Below are positions 27,529 to 35,816 of a stretch of DNA of 64,000 nt, one piece after another. Source of the stretch: Pseudomonas yamanorum. Lineage in GTDB: Bacteria > Pseudomonadota > Gammaproteobacteria > Pseudomonadales > Pseudomonadaceae. Below the pieces are notes generated by a model. The model was not told where the DNA came from. It saw only the letters and a list, made by a program, of their open reading frames with translations, and made no database searches. The translations under genes were made by a program, and so were the position numbers. Positions within the stretch are counted from its first letter, which is position 1, and each line of letters starts with the position of its first letter. Location: the NCBI RefSeq assembly GCF_900105735.1, contig NZ_LT629793.1, positions 3,782,001 to 3,846,000 on the forward strand. Reading direction: 5' to 3'.

Positions 27529-27942
27529 ATGGAAACGCTGACCACCCTTAAAGTTATCCACATCGCGGCCACGGTGTTGCTGCTGCTCAGCGGTGTCGCG
27601 CTGGCGGTGCTGGCCTGGCGCAAACGCAGTGCGGGGCCGGCCTATACCGTGCAGCGGCCGTGGGTGTTTGTGTGGTTGTTGATGGGGATTTGCGTGGTGA
27701 GCATGCCGTTCACTGGCTGGTGGCTGGCGCACTTGATCGGCTGGCCGCTGGGGCAAACCTGGATTCTGGGCTCGAGCGTGATCTACACCGTGGCGGCGCT
27801 GAGCTGGTTCTGGCTGGTGGCGCGGCTTAATCGACTGCGGTTGGGCGGGGCGGGGAGTGTGAACTTTACTTTGGCGCTGGCCGTGGTCAGTTTGGTGGGG
27901 TTTGTGGCGATTGCCGGGTTGATGGGGGCTAAACCCGTTTAG
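27529..27942 (+). CDS. DUF2269-type four-helix membrane protein
   Basis: A 137-residue integral membrane protein with four predicted helices, beginning METLTTLKVIHIAATVLLLLSG, with FVWLLMGICVVSMPFTGWWLA in the middle and a last helix near FTLALAVVSLVGFVAIAGL. It resembles the DUF2269 family, in which an early His is conserved. The function is unknown. It follows ilvA by 40 bases on the same strand and may be co-transcribed. Confidence 0.8.
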   Translation: METLTTLKVIHIAATVLLLLSGVALAVLAWRKRSAGPAYTVQRPWVFVWLLMGICVVSMPFTGWWLAHLIGWPLGQTWILGSSVIYTVAALSWFWLVARLNRLRLGGAGSVNFTLALAVVSLVGFVAIAGLMGAKPV

Positions 27943-27965
27943 GGCTTGAAACCGGGTCGCCTTCA

Positions 27966-28047
27966 TTCGCGAGCAAGCCCGCTCCCACATTCGACTGCAT
28001 TCCAAAGGTGGAACTCGATCAAATGTGGGAGCGGGCTTGCTCGCGAA
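27966..28047. repeat. REPIN in inverse arrangement, family A
   Basis: The arms are ordered opposite to most copies: TTCGCGAGCAAGCCCGC...CACAT first (27966-27990), then ATGTGGGAGCGGGCTTGC...GAA (28023-28047). The 27-base spacer segment 27991-28017 is the exact reverse complement of 59254-59280, so this element and the one at 59224 are copies of one another. Confidence 0.92.
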
Positions 28048-28054
28048 AGCGTTA

Positions 28055-28711
28055 TCAGCTGCGCAGAGTAATTACCGGCCAACCACGCTTCTCAGCCTCA
28101 GCCCGCAGATTAGGATCCGGATCCACTGCCACTGCATGCGTCACCTGCTCCAACAGCGGCAGGTCATTCATCGAATCGCTATAGAAGTAACTGTCCTCCA
28201 GGCTAAACCCGGTCTCTTCCAACCAACGATTCAAGCGCGTCACTTTACCTTCGCGAAAGCACGGTACATCGGTGCTGCGTCCGGTGTAGCGGCCGTTTTC
28301 CATCTCGCATTCGGTGGCGATCAGGGTTTCCACGCCCAGGCGTGCGGCAATTGGCGCGGTGACGAAACGGTTGGTGGCGGTGATGATCACCAGCTTGTCG
28401 CCAGCGGCGCGGTGCTTGGCCAGCAACTCAACCGCCTGGGGCAGCATGATCGGCTCGATGCAGTCGCGCATGTAGTCACGGTGCCACTCGTCCAACTGGG
28501 CCATCTCGGTGCGGCCGAGGATTTCCAGGCAGAAGTTCAGGTACTCGGCGTTATCCAGCTTGCCGGCCAGGTAGTCCTGGTAGAACTCATCGTTGCGGGC
28601 CTTGTAGGCCACGGCGTCGAGAATCCCGCGTTCACAGAGGTAATCGCCCCAGGCGTGATCGCTGTCACCCCCCAAAAGCGTGTTGTCCAAGTCGAATAAA
28701 GCCAGGCGCAT
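28055..28711 (-). CDS. HAD-family (HAD-IB) phosphatase
   Basis: A 218-residue haloacid-dehalogenase-type phosphatase of the SerB-like IB subfamily. Motif I is [16 protein letters not shown], motif II is [11 protein letters not shown], and motifs III/IV appear in [11 protein letters not shown] and [17 protein letters not shown]. Proteins of this type act as phosphoserine or histidinol-phosphate phosphatases; which one applies is not clear. It is divergent from rppH. Confidence 0.9.
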   Translation of the reverse strand: MRLALFDLDNTLLGGDSDHAWGDYLCERGILDAVAYKARNDEFYQDYLAGKLDNAEYLNFCLEILGRTEMAQLDEWHRDYMRDCIEPIMLPQAVELLAKHRAAGDKLVIITATNRFVTAPIAARLGVETLIATECEMENGRYTGRSTDVPCFREGKVTRLNRWLEETGFSLEDSYFYSDSMNDLPLLEQVTHAVAVDPDPNLRAEAEKRGWPVITLRS

Positions 28712-28854
28712 TGCAGTTACTCGCTGAAAAGTCTGTAAAAAGGCGTCCAGAATACGGTCTTTTCACAAGAGTGCACATAAGGTAAGCAGCCTCGTTGCCG
28801 CTGTATCAATCTTTGTGGAACAATGCGGTGACATGCGTTTGCGAGGTTGTTGCC

Positions 28855-29334
28855 GTGATCGACCCCGATGGTTTCCGTCCTAATGTCGGGATTATTCTTA
28901 CGAATGATGCCGGACAGGTGCTATGGGCTCGCCGTATCAACCAAGATGCCTGGCAGTTTCCTCAAGGCGGAATCAACCCCGACGAAACCCCTGAAGACGC
29001 CTTGTACCGTGAGTTGAACGAAGAAGTAGGCCTTGAACGTGAAGATGTGCAAATTCTGGCCTGCACCCGAGGCTGGTTGCGCTATCGTTTGCCGCAACGT
29101 CTGGTGCGTACTCACAGCCAACCGCTGTGCATCGGCCAGAAACAGAAATGGTTTCTCCTGCGCCTGATCTCCAACGAGCAGCGGGTGCGGATGGATTTGA
29201 CCGGTAAACCGGAGTTCGATGGCTGGCGTTGGGTCAGTTATTGGTATCCGTTGGGCCAGGTGGTGACATTCAAGCGCGAGGTTTATCGTCGCGCTCTTAA
29301 AGAGCTTGCCCCGCGCCTTTTAGCGCGCGACTGA
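28855..29334 (+). CDS. rppH: RNA pyrophosphohydrolase RppH
   Basis: A Nudix enzyme that removes pyrophosphate from the 5' triphosphate end of mRNAs and so triggers decay. The Nudix box is [23 protein letters not shown] (Gly and Glu positions intact). I choose the GTG start at 28855 ([15 protein letters not shown]), giving 159 residues as in other pseudomonads; the frame extends 20 codons upstream to 28795, but those codons do not resemble the family. It is followed 22 bases later by ptsP, the usual gene order. Confidence 0.94.
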   Translation: MIDPDGFRPNVGIILTNDAGQVLWARRINQDAWQFPQGGINPDETPEDALYRELNEEVGLEREDVQILACTRGWLRYRLPQRLVRTHSQPLCIGQKQKWFLLRLISNEQRVRMDLTGKPEFDGWRWVSYWYPLGQVVTFKREVYRRALKELAPRLLARD

Positions 29335-29356
29335 CGACGGAGTTCGACCCCGAGCC

Positions 29357-31636
29357 ATGCTCAATACGCTGCGCAAGATCGTCCAGGAAGTTAACTCCGC
29401 CAAGGATCTCAAGGCGGCGTTGGGGATTATTGTGTTGCGCGTCAAGGAAGCCATGGGCAGCCAGGTCTGCTCGGTTTACCTGCTGGACCCCGAGACCAAC
29501 CGTTTTGTCCTGATGGCCACCGAGGGCTTGAACAAGCGCTCCATCGGCAAGGTCAGCATGGCGCCCAATGAAGGTCTGGTGGGCCTGGTGGGGACGCGTG
29601 AAGAACCCCTGAACCTTGAAAACGCTGCCGATCACCCGCGTTATCGCTACTTTGCCGAAACCGGCGAAGAGCGCTACGCCTCGTTCCTCGGTGCACCGAT
29701 CATTCACCACCGCCGCGTTGTCGGCGTGTTGGTCATCCAGCAGAAAGAACGCCGCCAGTTCGACGAAGGTGAAGAAGCCTTCCTCGTGACCATGAGCGCG
29801 CAGCTCGCCGGGGTTATTGCCCACGCCGAGGCCACCGGTTCGATTCGCGGCCTGGGGCGCCAGGGCAAGGGTATCCAGGAAGCCAAGTTCGTCGGCGTAC
29901 CGGGTTCGCCGGGCGCAGCCGTCGGTACCGCCGTGGTGATGCTGCCGCCGGCCGACCTGGACGTGGTGCCGGACAAGACCGTCACCGACATCGACGCTGA
30001 AATCATCCTCTTCAAGACCGCCCTCGAAGGGGTGCGCAATGACATGCGCACCCTGTCGACCAAGCTGGCCACCCAGCTGCGGCCTGAAGAACGGGCGCTG
30101 TTCGACGTGTACCTGATGATGCTCGACGACGCGTCCCTGGGCAGCGAAGTCAAGGACGTGATCAAGACCGGCCAGTGGGCCCAGGGCGCGCTGCGCCAAG
30201 TGGTCACCGATCACGTCAACCGTTTCGAATTGATGGACGACGCCTACCTGCGCGAACGCGCCTCGGACGTGAAAGACCTCGGTCGCCGCCTGCTGGCCTA
30301 CCTGCAGGAGGAACGCTCGACCACGCTGGTGTACCCCGACAACACCATCCTGATCAGTGAAGAACTGACCGCCACCATGCTCGGCGAAGTGCCGGAAGGC
30401 AAACTGGTGGGCCTGGTCTCGGTATTGGGTTCGGGTAACTCCCACGTCGCGATCCTGGCCCGGGCCATGGGCATCCCGACGGTGATGGGCCTGGTGGACC
30501 TGCCGTATTCCAAGGTCGACGGCATCGAAATGATCGTCGACGGCTACCACGGCGAGGTCTACACCAACCCCAGCGAAGTGCTGCGCAAGCAATACGCCGA
30601 GGTGGTGGAAGAAGAACGCCAGCTGTCCCAGGGCCTCGACGCCCTGCGGGAACTGCCGTGCGTGACCCTCGACGGCCACCGTGTACCGCTGCTGGTCAAC
30701 ACTGGCCTGCTGGCGGACGTGGCACGCGCACAACAGCGCGGCGCCGAAGGTGTAGGGCTGTACCGCACCGAAGTGCCGTTCATGATCAACCAACGTTTTC
30801 CGAGTGAGAAGGAGCAGCTGGCGATTTATCGCGAGCAACTGTCCGCCTTCCATCCGTTACCGGTGACCATGCGCAGCCTGGACATTGGCGGCGATAAGTC
30901 ACTGTCATATTTCCCCATCAAGGAAGACAACCCCTTCCTTGGCTGGCGCGGTATTCGCGTTACCCTCGACCATCCTGAAATCTTCCTCGTCCAGACCCGC
31001 GCCATGCTCAAGGCCAGCGAAGGCCTGAACAACCTGCGCATCCTGCTCCCGATGATTTCCGGCACCCACGAGCTGGAAGAAGCCCTGCACCTGATCCACC
31101 GGGCCTGGGGCGAAGTGCGCGACGAAGGCGCCGACGTGCCGATGCCGCCGATTGGCGTGATGATCGAGATTCCGGCGGCGGTGTATCAGGCCAAGGAGCT
31201 GGCGCGGCAGGTGGACTTCCTGTCGGTGGGTTCCAACGACCTGACCCAGTACCTGCTGGCCGTGGACCGCAACAACCCACGGGTGGCCGACCTCTACGAT
31301 TACCTGCACCCGGCGGTGCTGCAAGCCTTGCAGAACGTGGTGCGCGACGCCCATGCCGAAGGCAAGCAAGTGAGTATCTGCGGTGAGATGGCCGGTGACC
31401 CGGCGGCGGCCGTGCTGTTGATGGCGATGGGCTTTGACAGCCTGTCGATGAACGCCACCAACTTGCCGAAGGTGAAATGGATGCTGCGCCAGATCAACCT
31501 GAGCCGGGCCAAGGAATTGCTGGCGGAGTTGATGACCATCGACAACCCGCAAGTTATCCACAGCTCGCTGCAATTGGCGCTGAAGAACCTTGGGTTGGCG
31601 CGGATGATCAATCCGGCGTCTGCAAAAACCCTCTAA
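29357..31636 (+). CDS. ptsP: Phosphoenolpyruvate-protein phosphotransferase PtsP (EI-Ntr)
   Basis: First enzyme of the nitrogen phosphotransferase system: it autophosphorylates with PEP and passes phosphate to NPr. It has 759 residues, with an N-terminal GAF domain (about residues 1-160), a linker, the phosphohistidine domain with GSGNSHVAILARAMGIPTV, and a C-terminal PEP-binding barrel (SLDIGGDKSLSYFPIKEDNP, SVGSNDLTQYLLAVDRNN and VSICGEMAGDP). In Pseudomonas PtsP affects nitrogen, carbon-storage and virulence traits. Confidence 0.97.
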   Translation: MLNTLRKIVQEVNSAKDLKAALGIIVLRVKEAMGSQVCSVYLLDPETNRFVLMATEGLNKRSIGKVSMAPNEGLVGLVGTREEPLNLENAADHPRYRYFAETGEERYASFLGAPIIHHRRVVGVLVIQQKERRQFDEGEEAFLVTMSAQLAGVIAHAEATGSIRGLGRQGKGIQEAKFVGVPGSPGAAVGTAVVMLPPADLDVVPDKTVTDIDAEIILFKTALEGVRNDMRTLSTKLATQLRPEERALFDVYLMMLDDASLGSEVKDVIKTGQWAQGALRQVVTDHVNRFELMDDAYLRERASDVKDLGRRLLAYLQEERSTTLVYPDNTILISEELTATMLGEVPEGKLVGLVSVLGSGNSHVAILARAMGIPTVMGLVDLPYSKVDGIEMIVDGYHGEVYTNPSEVLRKQYAEVVEEERQLSQGLDALRELPCVTLDGHRVPLLVNTGLLADVARAQQRGAEGVGLYRTEVPFMINQRFPSEKEQLAIYREQLSAFHPLPVTMRSLDIGGDKSLSYFPIKEDNPFLGWRGIRVTLDHPEIFLVQTRAMLKASEGLNNLRILLPMISGTHELEEALHLIHRAWGEVRDEGADVPMPPIGVMIEIPAAVYQAKELARQVDFLSVGSNDLTQYLLAVDRNNPRVADLYDYLHPAVLQALQNVVRDAHAEGKQVSICGEMAGDPAAAVLLMAMGFDSLSMNATNLPKVKWMLRQINLSRAKELLAELMTIDNPQVIHSSLQLALKNLGLARMINPASAKTL

Positions 31637-31665
31637 CCGGATTTCAGAGCCTGTCCCCAATCGAA

Positions 31666-31757
31666 ATGTGGGAGCGGGCTTGCTCGCGAAAGCGGTGCAT
31701 CAGTCAGCTTATGTATTGGCTGACACGCCGCCTTCGCGAGCAAGCCCGCTCCCACAT
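31666..31757. repeat. REPIN, family A
   Basis: A complete pair of ATGTGGGAGCGGGCTTGC arms around a loop with GCATCAGTCAGC...GGCTGACACGC. It lies between the convergent ends of ptsP and the NRDE gene. Confidence 0.93.
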
Positions 31758-31773
31758 TTAGTTTGCGTGAGGT

Positions 31774-32520
31774 TCAGATTTTGAGTTCAACTTCACCCAA
31801 CTGTCCGCCATACGGCCCGAAACTGCGCTCCACGATATGCCGTGTCCCGTCGGCATTCACAATCAGCGCCGTGCTCGCCCGCGTCCCGTAACTGGGGCTG
31901 GCAATAAACACACTCGACAACAGGCTCTCCGTCGCCAGTCCCACGCCGGTGTCCGGCAAGTCGGCAAACGGGGCGGTCTGCGGGTCGCTCAAAATCTCCA
32001 ACAAGGCCTCGGGCTGCGGATCTTCCAGCACTTGCGCCAGCGCCGCCTTGGCCTTCAACAACTTCGGCCACGGCGTATCCAGTCCCGCATTGGATAACCC
32101 ATAAACCCCTGTTTCCAGGCGCGTTGGCGCAGACTCCTTGGCGTTGTAATGCCAAAGCTCGTCCCGCGTCCCGACCAACAGGTTAAACCCGGCATACTCA
32201 ATGGATCTGCCATTAACGTCGGCCAAATAGTCGTCAATCGACAGCGAACCGCTGAGAAATCGCGCCACCAATTCGCCCCGCGACTTGCGGGCCGGCGGCT
32301 GGTGCGGGTCACGAATATTGGTCAGCGCCGCAAAGCGCCCCTCCGCCCCAACCCCCAGCCAAGTCCCGCCCGCTTCCTGGTCGCGTCCGGCGTAAACATG
32401 GGGCGCATCCAGCCACTGGGCCAACGGCAGACTGGGCCGGGCATAAAACTCATCACGGTTGGCCGCGACGATCAGCGGCTGGGCGTGGCCCGGCCGCCAG
32501 GCAAAAACAATCAGGCACAT
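31774..32520 (-). CDS. NRDE-family protein
   Basis: A 248-residue protein starting MCLIVFAWRPGHAQPLIVAANRDEF, with the Asn-Arg-Asp-Glu motif that names the family (TANGO2-like) and the near-N-terminal Cys typical of Ntn-like folds. TANGO2-type proteins are linked to haem handling or Golgi organisation in eukaryotes; the bacterial role is not established. The start at 32520 is set by this motif; the frame extends 12 codons further upstream. Confidence 0.88.
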   Translation of the reverse strand: MCLIVFAWRPGHAQPLIVAANRDEFYARPSLPLAQWLDAPHVYAGRDQEAGGTWLGVGAEGRFAALTNIRDPHQPPARKSRGELVARFLSGSLSIDDYLADVNGRSIEYAGFNLLVGTRDELWHYNAKESAPTRLETGVYGLSNAGLDTPWPKLLKAKAALAQVLEDPQPEALLEILSDPQTAPFADLPDTGVGLATESLLSSVFIASPSYGTRASTALIVNADGTRHIVERSFGPYGGQLGEVELKI

Positions 32521-32609
32521 AAGGCAATCCCTTTGTGTTTTGCCCACTCTACCCATAGAACCCTGTGCTTTGCATCCGTTAACATGCCGGTCTGTTTTCG
32601 GGGGCTCCC

Positions 32610-33392
32610 ATGGAATTTCTGCTGTATTTGCTGCTGGGTTCCTGTGCGGGCATGCTCGCCGGGCTGTTCGGCGTGGGCGGCGGGATCATTATCGTGCCCG
32701 TGCTGGTGTTCAGCTTCACCTTGCAGGGCTTCGATCCCTCGGTGTTGACCCACCTCGCTGTCGGCACATCCCTGGCGTCTATTATCTTCACGTCGGTCAA
32801 TGCGGTGCGTGAGCATCACCGGCGCGGTGCCGTGCGCTGGCCGATCTTTGTGTGGATGGCCGTGGGCATCCTGCTGGGCGCAGGCGTTGGCGCGCTGACC
32901 GCCGAAGCGATCTCCGGGCCGCACTTGCAGAAGATCATTGGTGTATTCGCCCTGGTGATCGCCTTGCAGATGACCCTGGAGCTCAAGCCCAAGGCCAGCC
33001 GCCAGGTGCCGGGCAAGCTCGGCCTGACCCTGGCGGGCGGCGTGATCGGCTGGTCGTCGGCGATTTTCGGCACCGGCGGCGGTTCGTTGACCGTGCCGTT
33101 CCTGACCTGGCGCAGCGTGCCGATGCAGCAGGCAGTGGCCACCTCGTCGGCCTGCGGCTTGCCGATCGCCCTGGCCAGTGCGTTAAGTTTCATGATTCTG
33201 GGCTGGCATGATCCGCTGCTGCCCGAGCATAGTCTCGGCTTTGTGTACTTGCCGGCGCTGCTGGGCATCGCCCTGACCAGCATGGTGGCAGCCCGCTTTG
33301 GCGCGCGCCTGGCGCATCGGTTGTCGCCGCGCTTGCTCAAGCGGCTGTTCGCCGGGCTGCTGTTTTGTGTAGGGCTGAATTTTTTGCTGTAA
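32610..33392 (+). CDS. TauE/SafE-family sulfite exporter-like permease
   Basis: A 260-residue inner-membrane protein with about eight hydrophobic segments in two repeats. The repeat motifs are GLFGVGGGIIIVPVLVF near the N-terminus and GWSSAIFGTGGGSLTVPFLTW in the middle, the TauE/SafE signature. Family members export sulfite, sulfoacetate or other organic anions. No sulfonate genes are adjacent, so the substrate is open. Confidence 0.9.
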   Translation: MEFLLYLLLGSCAGMLAGLFGVGGGIIIVPVLVFSFTLQGFDPSVLTHLAVGTSLASIIFTSVNAVREHHRRGAVRWPIFVWMAVGILLGAGVGALTAEAISGPHLQKIIGVFALVIALQMTLELKPKASRQVPGKLGLTLAGGVIGWSSAIFGTGGGSLTVPFLTWRSVPMQQAVATSSACGLPIALASALSFMILGWHDPLLPEHSLGFVYLPALLGIALTSMVAARFGARLAHRLSPRLLKRLFAGLLFCVGLNFLL

Positions 33393-33458
33393 CGCAGGCT
33401 TAATCGCGCACCGGCATGGTCCGATGCGCCATGACTATTGATTTAACGAGGAGTCGCA

Positions 33459-34271
33459 ATGCTGCCTTACCCGCAGATCAACCCGGTGGCCGTGGCCATC
33501 GGTCCGCTGCAAATCCACTGGTACGGGTTGATGTACCTGATCGGCATCGGCGGTGCCTGGTTGCTGGCTTCCCGGCGCCTGAACCGTTTCGATCCGACCT
33601 GGACCAAGGAGAAGCTCTCCGACATGGTGTTCTGGATGTCGATGGGGGTCATCGTCGGCGGACGCCTGGGGTATGTGCTGTTCTACGACCTGCCAGCCTA
33701 CATCGCCAACCCGACGCTGATCTTCGAGGTGTGGAAGGGCGGCATGGCGTTCCACGGCGGGTTTGTGGGGGTGATGATCGCCGCCTGGTGGTTTGGCCGG
33801 CGTAACGGCAAGTCGTTCTTCCAGCTGATGGACTTCGTCGCACCGTTCGTGCCGATTGGCCTGGGCGCCGGGCGCATCGGTAACTTCATCAATGCCGAAT
33901 TGTGGGGCAAGCCGACCGACGTGCCGTGGGCCATGGTGTTCCCGCCGTTCAGCGACCCGGCGCAATTGCCGCGTCACCCGTCGCAGCTGTACCAGTTCGC
34001 CCTGGAAGGTGTGGCGCTGTTCCTGATCCTCTATATCTTTTCGCGCAAGCCACGCCCAACCATGGCCGTGTCGGGCATGTTCGCGCTGTTCTACGGGATC
34101 TTCCGCTTTATCGTCGAGTTCGTGCGGGTGCCGGATGCGCAGCTGGGCTACCTGGCGTGGGGCTGGTTGACCATGGGTCAGATTCTCAGCCTGCCGATGA
34201 TCATCGCCGGCCTGGGCCTGCTGTGGTGGGCTTACAATCGCCCGCAAGGCATCAAGAACACCGCGCTTTAA
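33459..34271 (+). CDS. lgt: Prolipoprotein diacylglyceryl transferase
   Basis: Transfers diacylglycerol from phosphatidylglycerol to the lipobox Cys of prolipoproteins at the inner membrane. It has 270 residues and seven helices. The family signature is [20 protein letters not shown], with HGGFVG and [13 protein letters not shown] also present. It lies 51 bases before thyA on the same strand, the gene order common in gamma-proteobacteria. Confidence 0.97.
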   Translation: MLPYPQINPVAVAIGPLQIHWYGLMYLIGIGGAWLLASRRLNRFDPTWTKEKLSDMVFWMSMGVIVGGRLGYVLFYDLPAYIANPTLIFEVWKGGMAFHGGFVGVMIAAWWFGRRNGKSFFQLMDFVAPFVPIGLGAGRIGNFINAELWGKPTDVPWAMVFPPFSDPAQLPRHPSQLYQFALEGVALFLILYIFSRKPRPTMAVSGMFALFYGIFRFIVEFVRVPDAQLGYLAWGWLTMGQILSLPMIIAGLGLLWWAYNRPQGIKNTAL

Positions 34272-34322
34272 ATTCGAACGCCGGGGCCCGAGGGGCCCGG
34301 CTTCAACGATACAGGTATAGAC

Positions 34323-35156
34323 ATGAAGCAATATCTCGAACTACTGAACGATGTCGTGACCAATGGCCTGACCAAGGGCGACCGCACCGGCACCGGCACC
34401 AAGGCCGTGTTTGCCCGTCAGTTTCGGCATAGCTTGGCCGACGGCTTCCCGCTGCTGACCACCAAGAAGCTTCACTTCAAAAGCATCGCCAACGAATTGA
34501 TCTGGATGTTGAGTGGCAACACCAACATCAAGTGGCTGAACGAGAATGGCGTAAAGATCTGGGACGAATGGGCCACCGAAGACGGTGACCTGGGCCCGGT
34601 GTACGGCGAGCAGTGGACCGCGTGGCCAACCAAGGACGGCGGCAAGATCAACCAGATCGACTACATGGTCGAGACCCTGAAGACCAACCCCAACAGCCGC
34701 CGCATCCTGTTCCACGGCTGGAACGTCGAGTACCTGCCGGACGAGACCAAGAGCCCCCAGCAAAACGCCCGGGACGGCAAGCAAGCGCTGCCGCCTTGCC
34801 ACCTGCTGTACCAGGCCTTTGTGCATGACGGACATCTGTCGATGCAGTTGTACATCCGCAGCTCCGACGTGTTCCTCGGCCTGCCGTACAACACTGCGGC
34901 CCTGGCGCTGCTGACCCATATGCTGGCCCAGCAGTGCGACCTGATCCCTCACGAGATCATCGTCACCACGGGCGACACCCATGCCTACAGCAACCATATG
35001 GAACAGATCCAGACCCAGCTGGCGCGCACGCCGAAGAAGCTGCCGGAACTGGTGATCAAGCGCAAACCTGCGTCGATCTACGATTACAAATTCGAAGACT
35101 TTGAAATCGTGGGCTATGACGCTGATCCGAGCATCAAGGCCGACGTGGCTATCTAA
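34323..35156 (+). CDS. thyA: Thymidylate synthase
   Basis: Converts dUMP to dTMP using methylene-tetrahydrofolate. The protein is 277 residues. The active-site Cys is in [13 protein letters not shown], the Arg pair is in [13 protein letters not shown], and the dUMP-binding segment is [18 protein letters not shown]. It has the usual position downstream of lgt. It works with dihydrofolate reductase, whose gene folA lies at 47666. Confidence 0.97.
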   Translation: MKQYLELLNDVVTNGLTKGDRTGTGTKAVFARQFRHSLADGFPLLTTKKLHFKSIANELIWMLSGNTNIKWLNENGVKIWDEWATEDGDLGPVYGEQWTAWPTKDGGKINQIDYMVETLKTNPNSRRILFHGWNVEYLPDETKSPQQNARDGKQALPPCHLLYQAFVHDGHLSMQLYIRSSDVFLGLPYNTAALALLTHMLAQQCDLIPHEIIVTTGDTHAYSNHMEQIQTQLARTPKKLPELVIKRKPASIYDYKFEDFEIVGYDADPSIKADVAI

Positions 35157-35173
35157 AAGCGCTCTCGGTCCCA

Positions 35174-35264
35174 ATGTGGAAGCGGGCTTGCTCGCGAATA
35201 CGGTGTATCAGAAACACACTCAGTGGCTGACACTCCGCTTTCGCGAGCAAGCCCGCTCCCACAT
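35174..35264. repeat. REPIN, family A
   Basis: An inverted pair with a left arm ATGTGGAAGCGGGCTTGC (one change) and an intact right arm. It lies between the convergent ends of thyA and cadR. Confidence 0.92.
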
Positions 35265-35281
35265 TTGTTTTGTGTACACAT

Positions 35282-35731
35282 TCAATGGCCGTGGCTTCTG
35301 CCTACATGTGAGGGCTCAGCCTCGCTGGCCGCGACACTCCCGCTGACCTCCAGCCGCTGCAAAATCCCGCACTGATCCAGATCCGGCCCGCCGCCGCAGC
35401 GTTGGCGCAGGTCAAGCAACTGTTCCTGCAACGCCAGCAGCCCGTCGATCCGCGCCTTCACGTGGTGGATGTGCTCATCAATCAATGCATTCACGCTTTC
35501 GCACTGGTCCTGAGGACTGTCCCGCAGGCCCAGCAGGCTACGAATTTCCTCAAGGGTCATGTCCAGACTGCGGCAGTTGCGGATAAACACCAGCCGTTCG
35601 GTGTGCGCCTGGGTGTACAGCCGGTAATTACCGTCACTGCGCGCAGGCGGCGGCAGCAGGCCTTCTTTCTCGTAATAACGGATGGTTTCCACCTGGCAAT
35701 CCGTCAATTTTGCCAATTCGCCGATCTTCAT
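35282..35731 (-). CDS. cadR: Cadmium-responsive MerR-family regulator CadR
   Basis: A 149-residue MerR-family metal sensor. The N-terminal helix-turn-helix reads KIGELAKLTDCQVETIRYYEKEGLLPPPAR, followed by the dimerisation helix. Metal ligands are probably the Cys of RNCRSLDM and the pair RCGGGPDLDQC, with a His-containing tail ending GRSHGH, as in P. putida CadR. The start MKIGELAK is the family start; upstream in-frame codons are discounted. It is divergent from cadA and should activate it through the 19-bp-spaced promoter between them. Confidence 0.95.
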   Translation of the reverse strand: MKIGELAKLTDCQVETIRYYEKEGLLPPPARSDGNYRLYTQAHTERLVFIRNCRSLDMTLEEIRSLLGLRDSPQDQCESVNALIDEHIHHVKARIDGLLALQEQLLDLRQRCGGGPDLDQCGILQRLEVSGSVAASEAEPSHVGRSHGH

Positions 35732-35754
35732 CGCAGCAATCTCCAAAAGGGTGC

Positions 35755-35785
35755 TTGACCCTATAGTGGCTACAGGGTCTTTACT
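35755..35785 (+). promoter_or_regulatory. CadR operator within cadA promoter
   Basis: The dyad ACCCTATAG-TGG-CTACAGGGT (35758-35778) sits between a -35 TTGACC (35755-35760) and a -10 TTTACT (35780-35785). The spacer is 19 bases, longer than the standard 17, as expected for promoters that MerR-type proteins activate by twisting the DNA. Confidence 0.88.
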
Positions 35786-35816
35786 TGGCAACAGGCACCT
35801 TTACGGACGCGACAGA

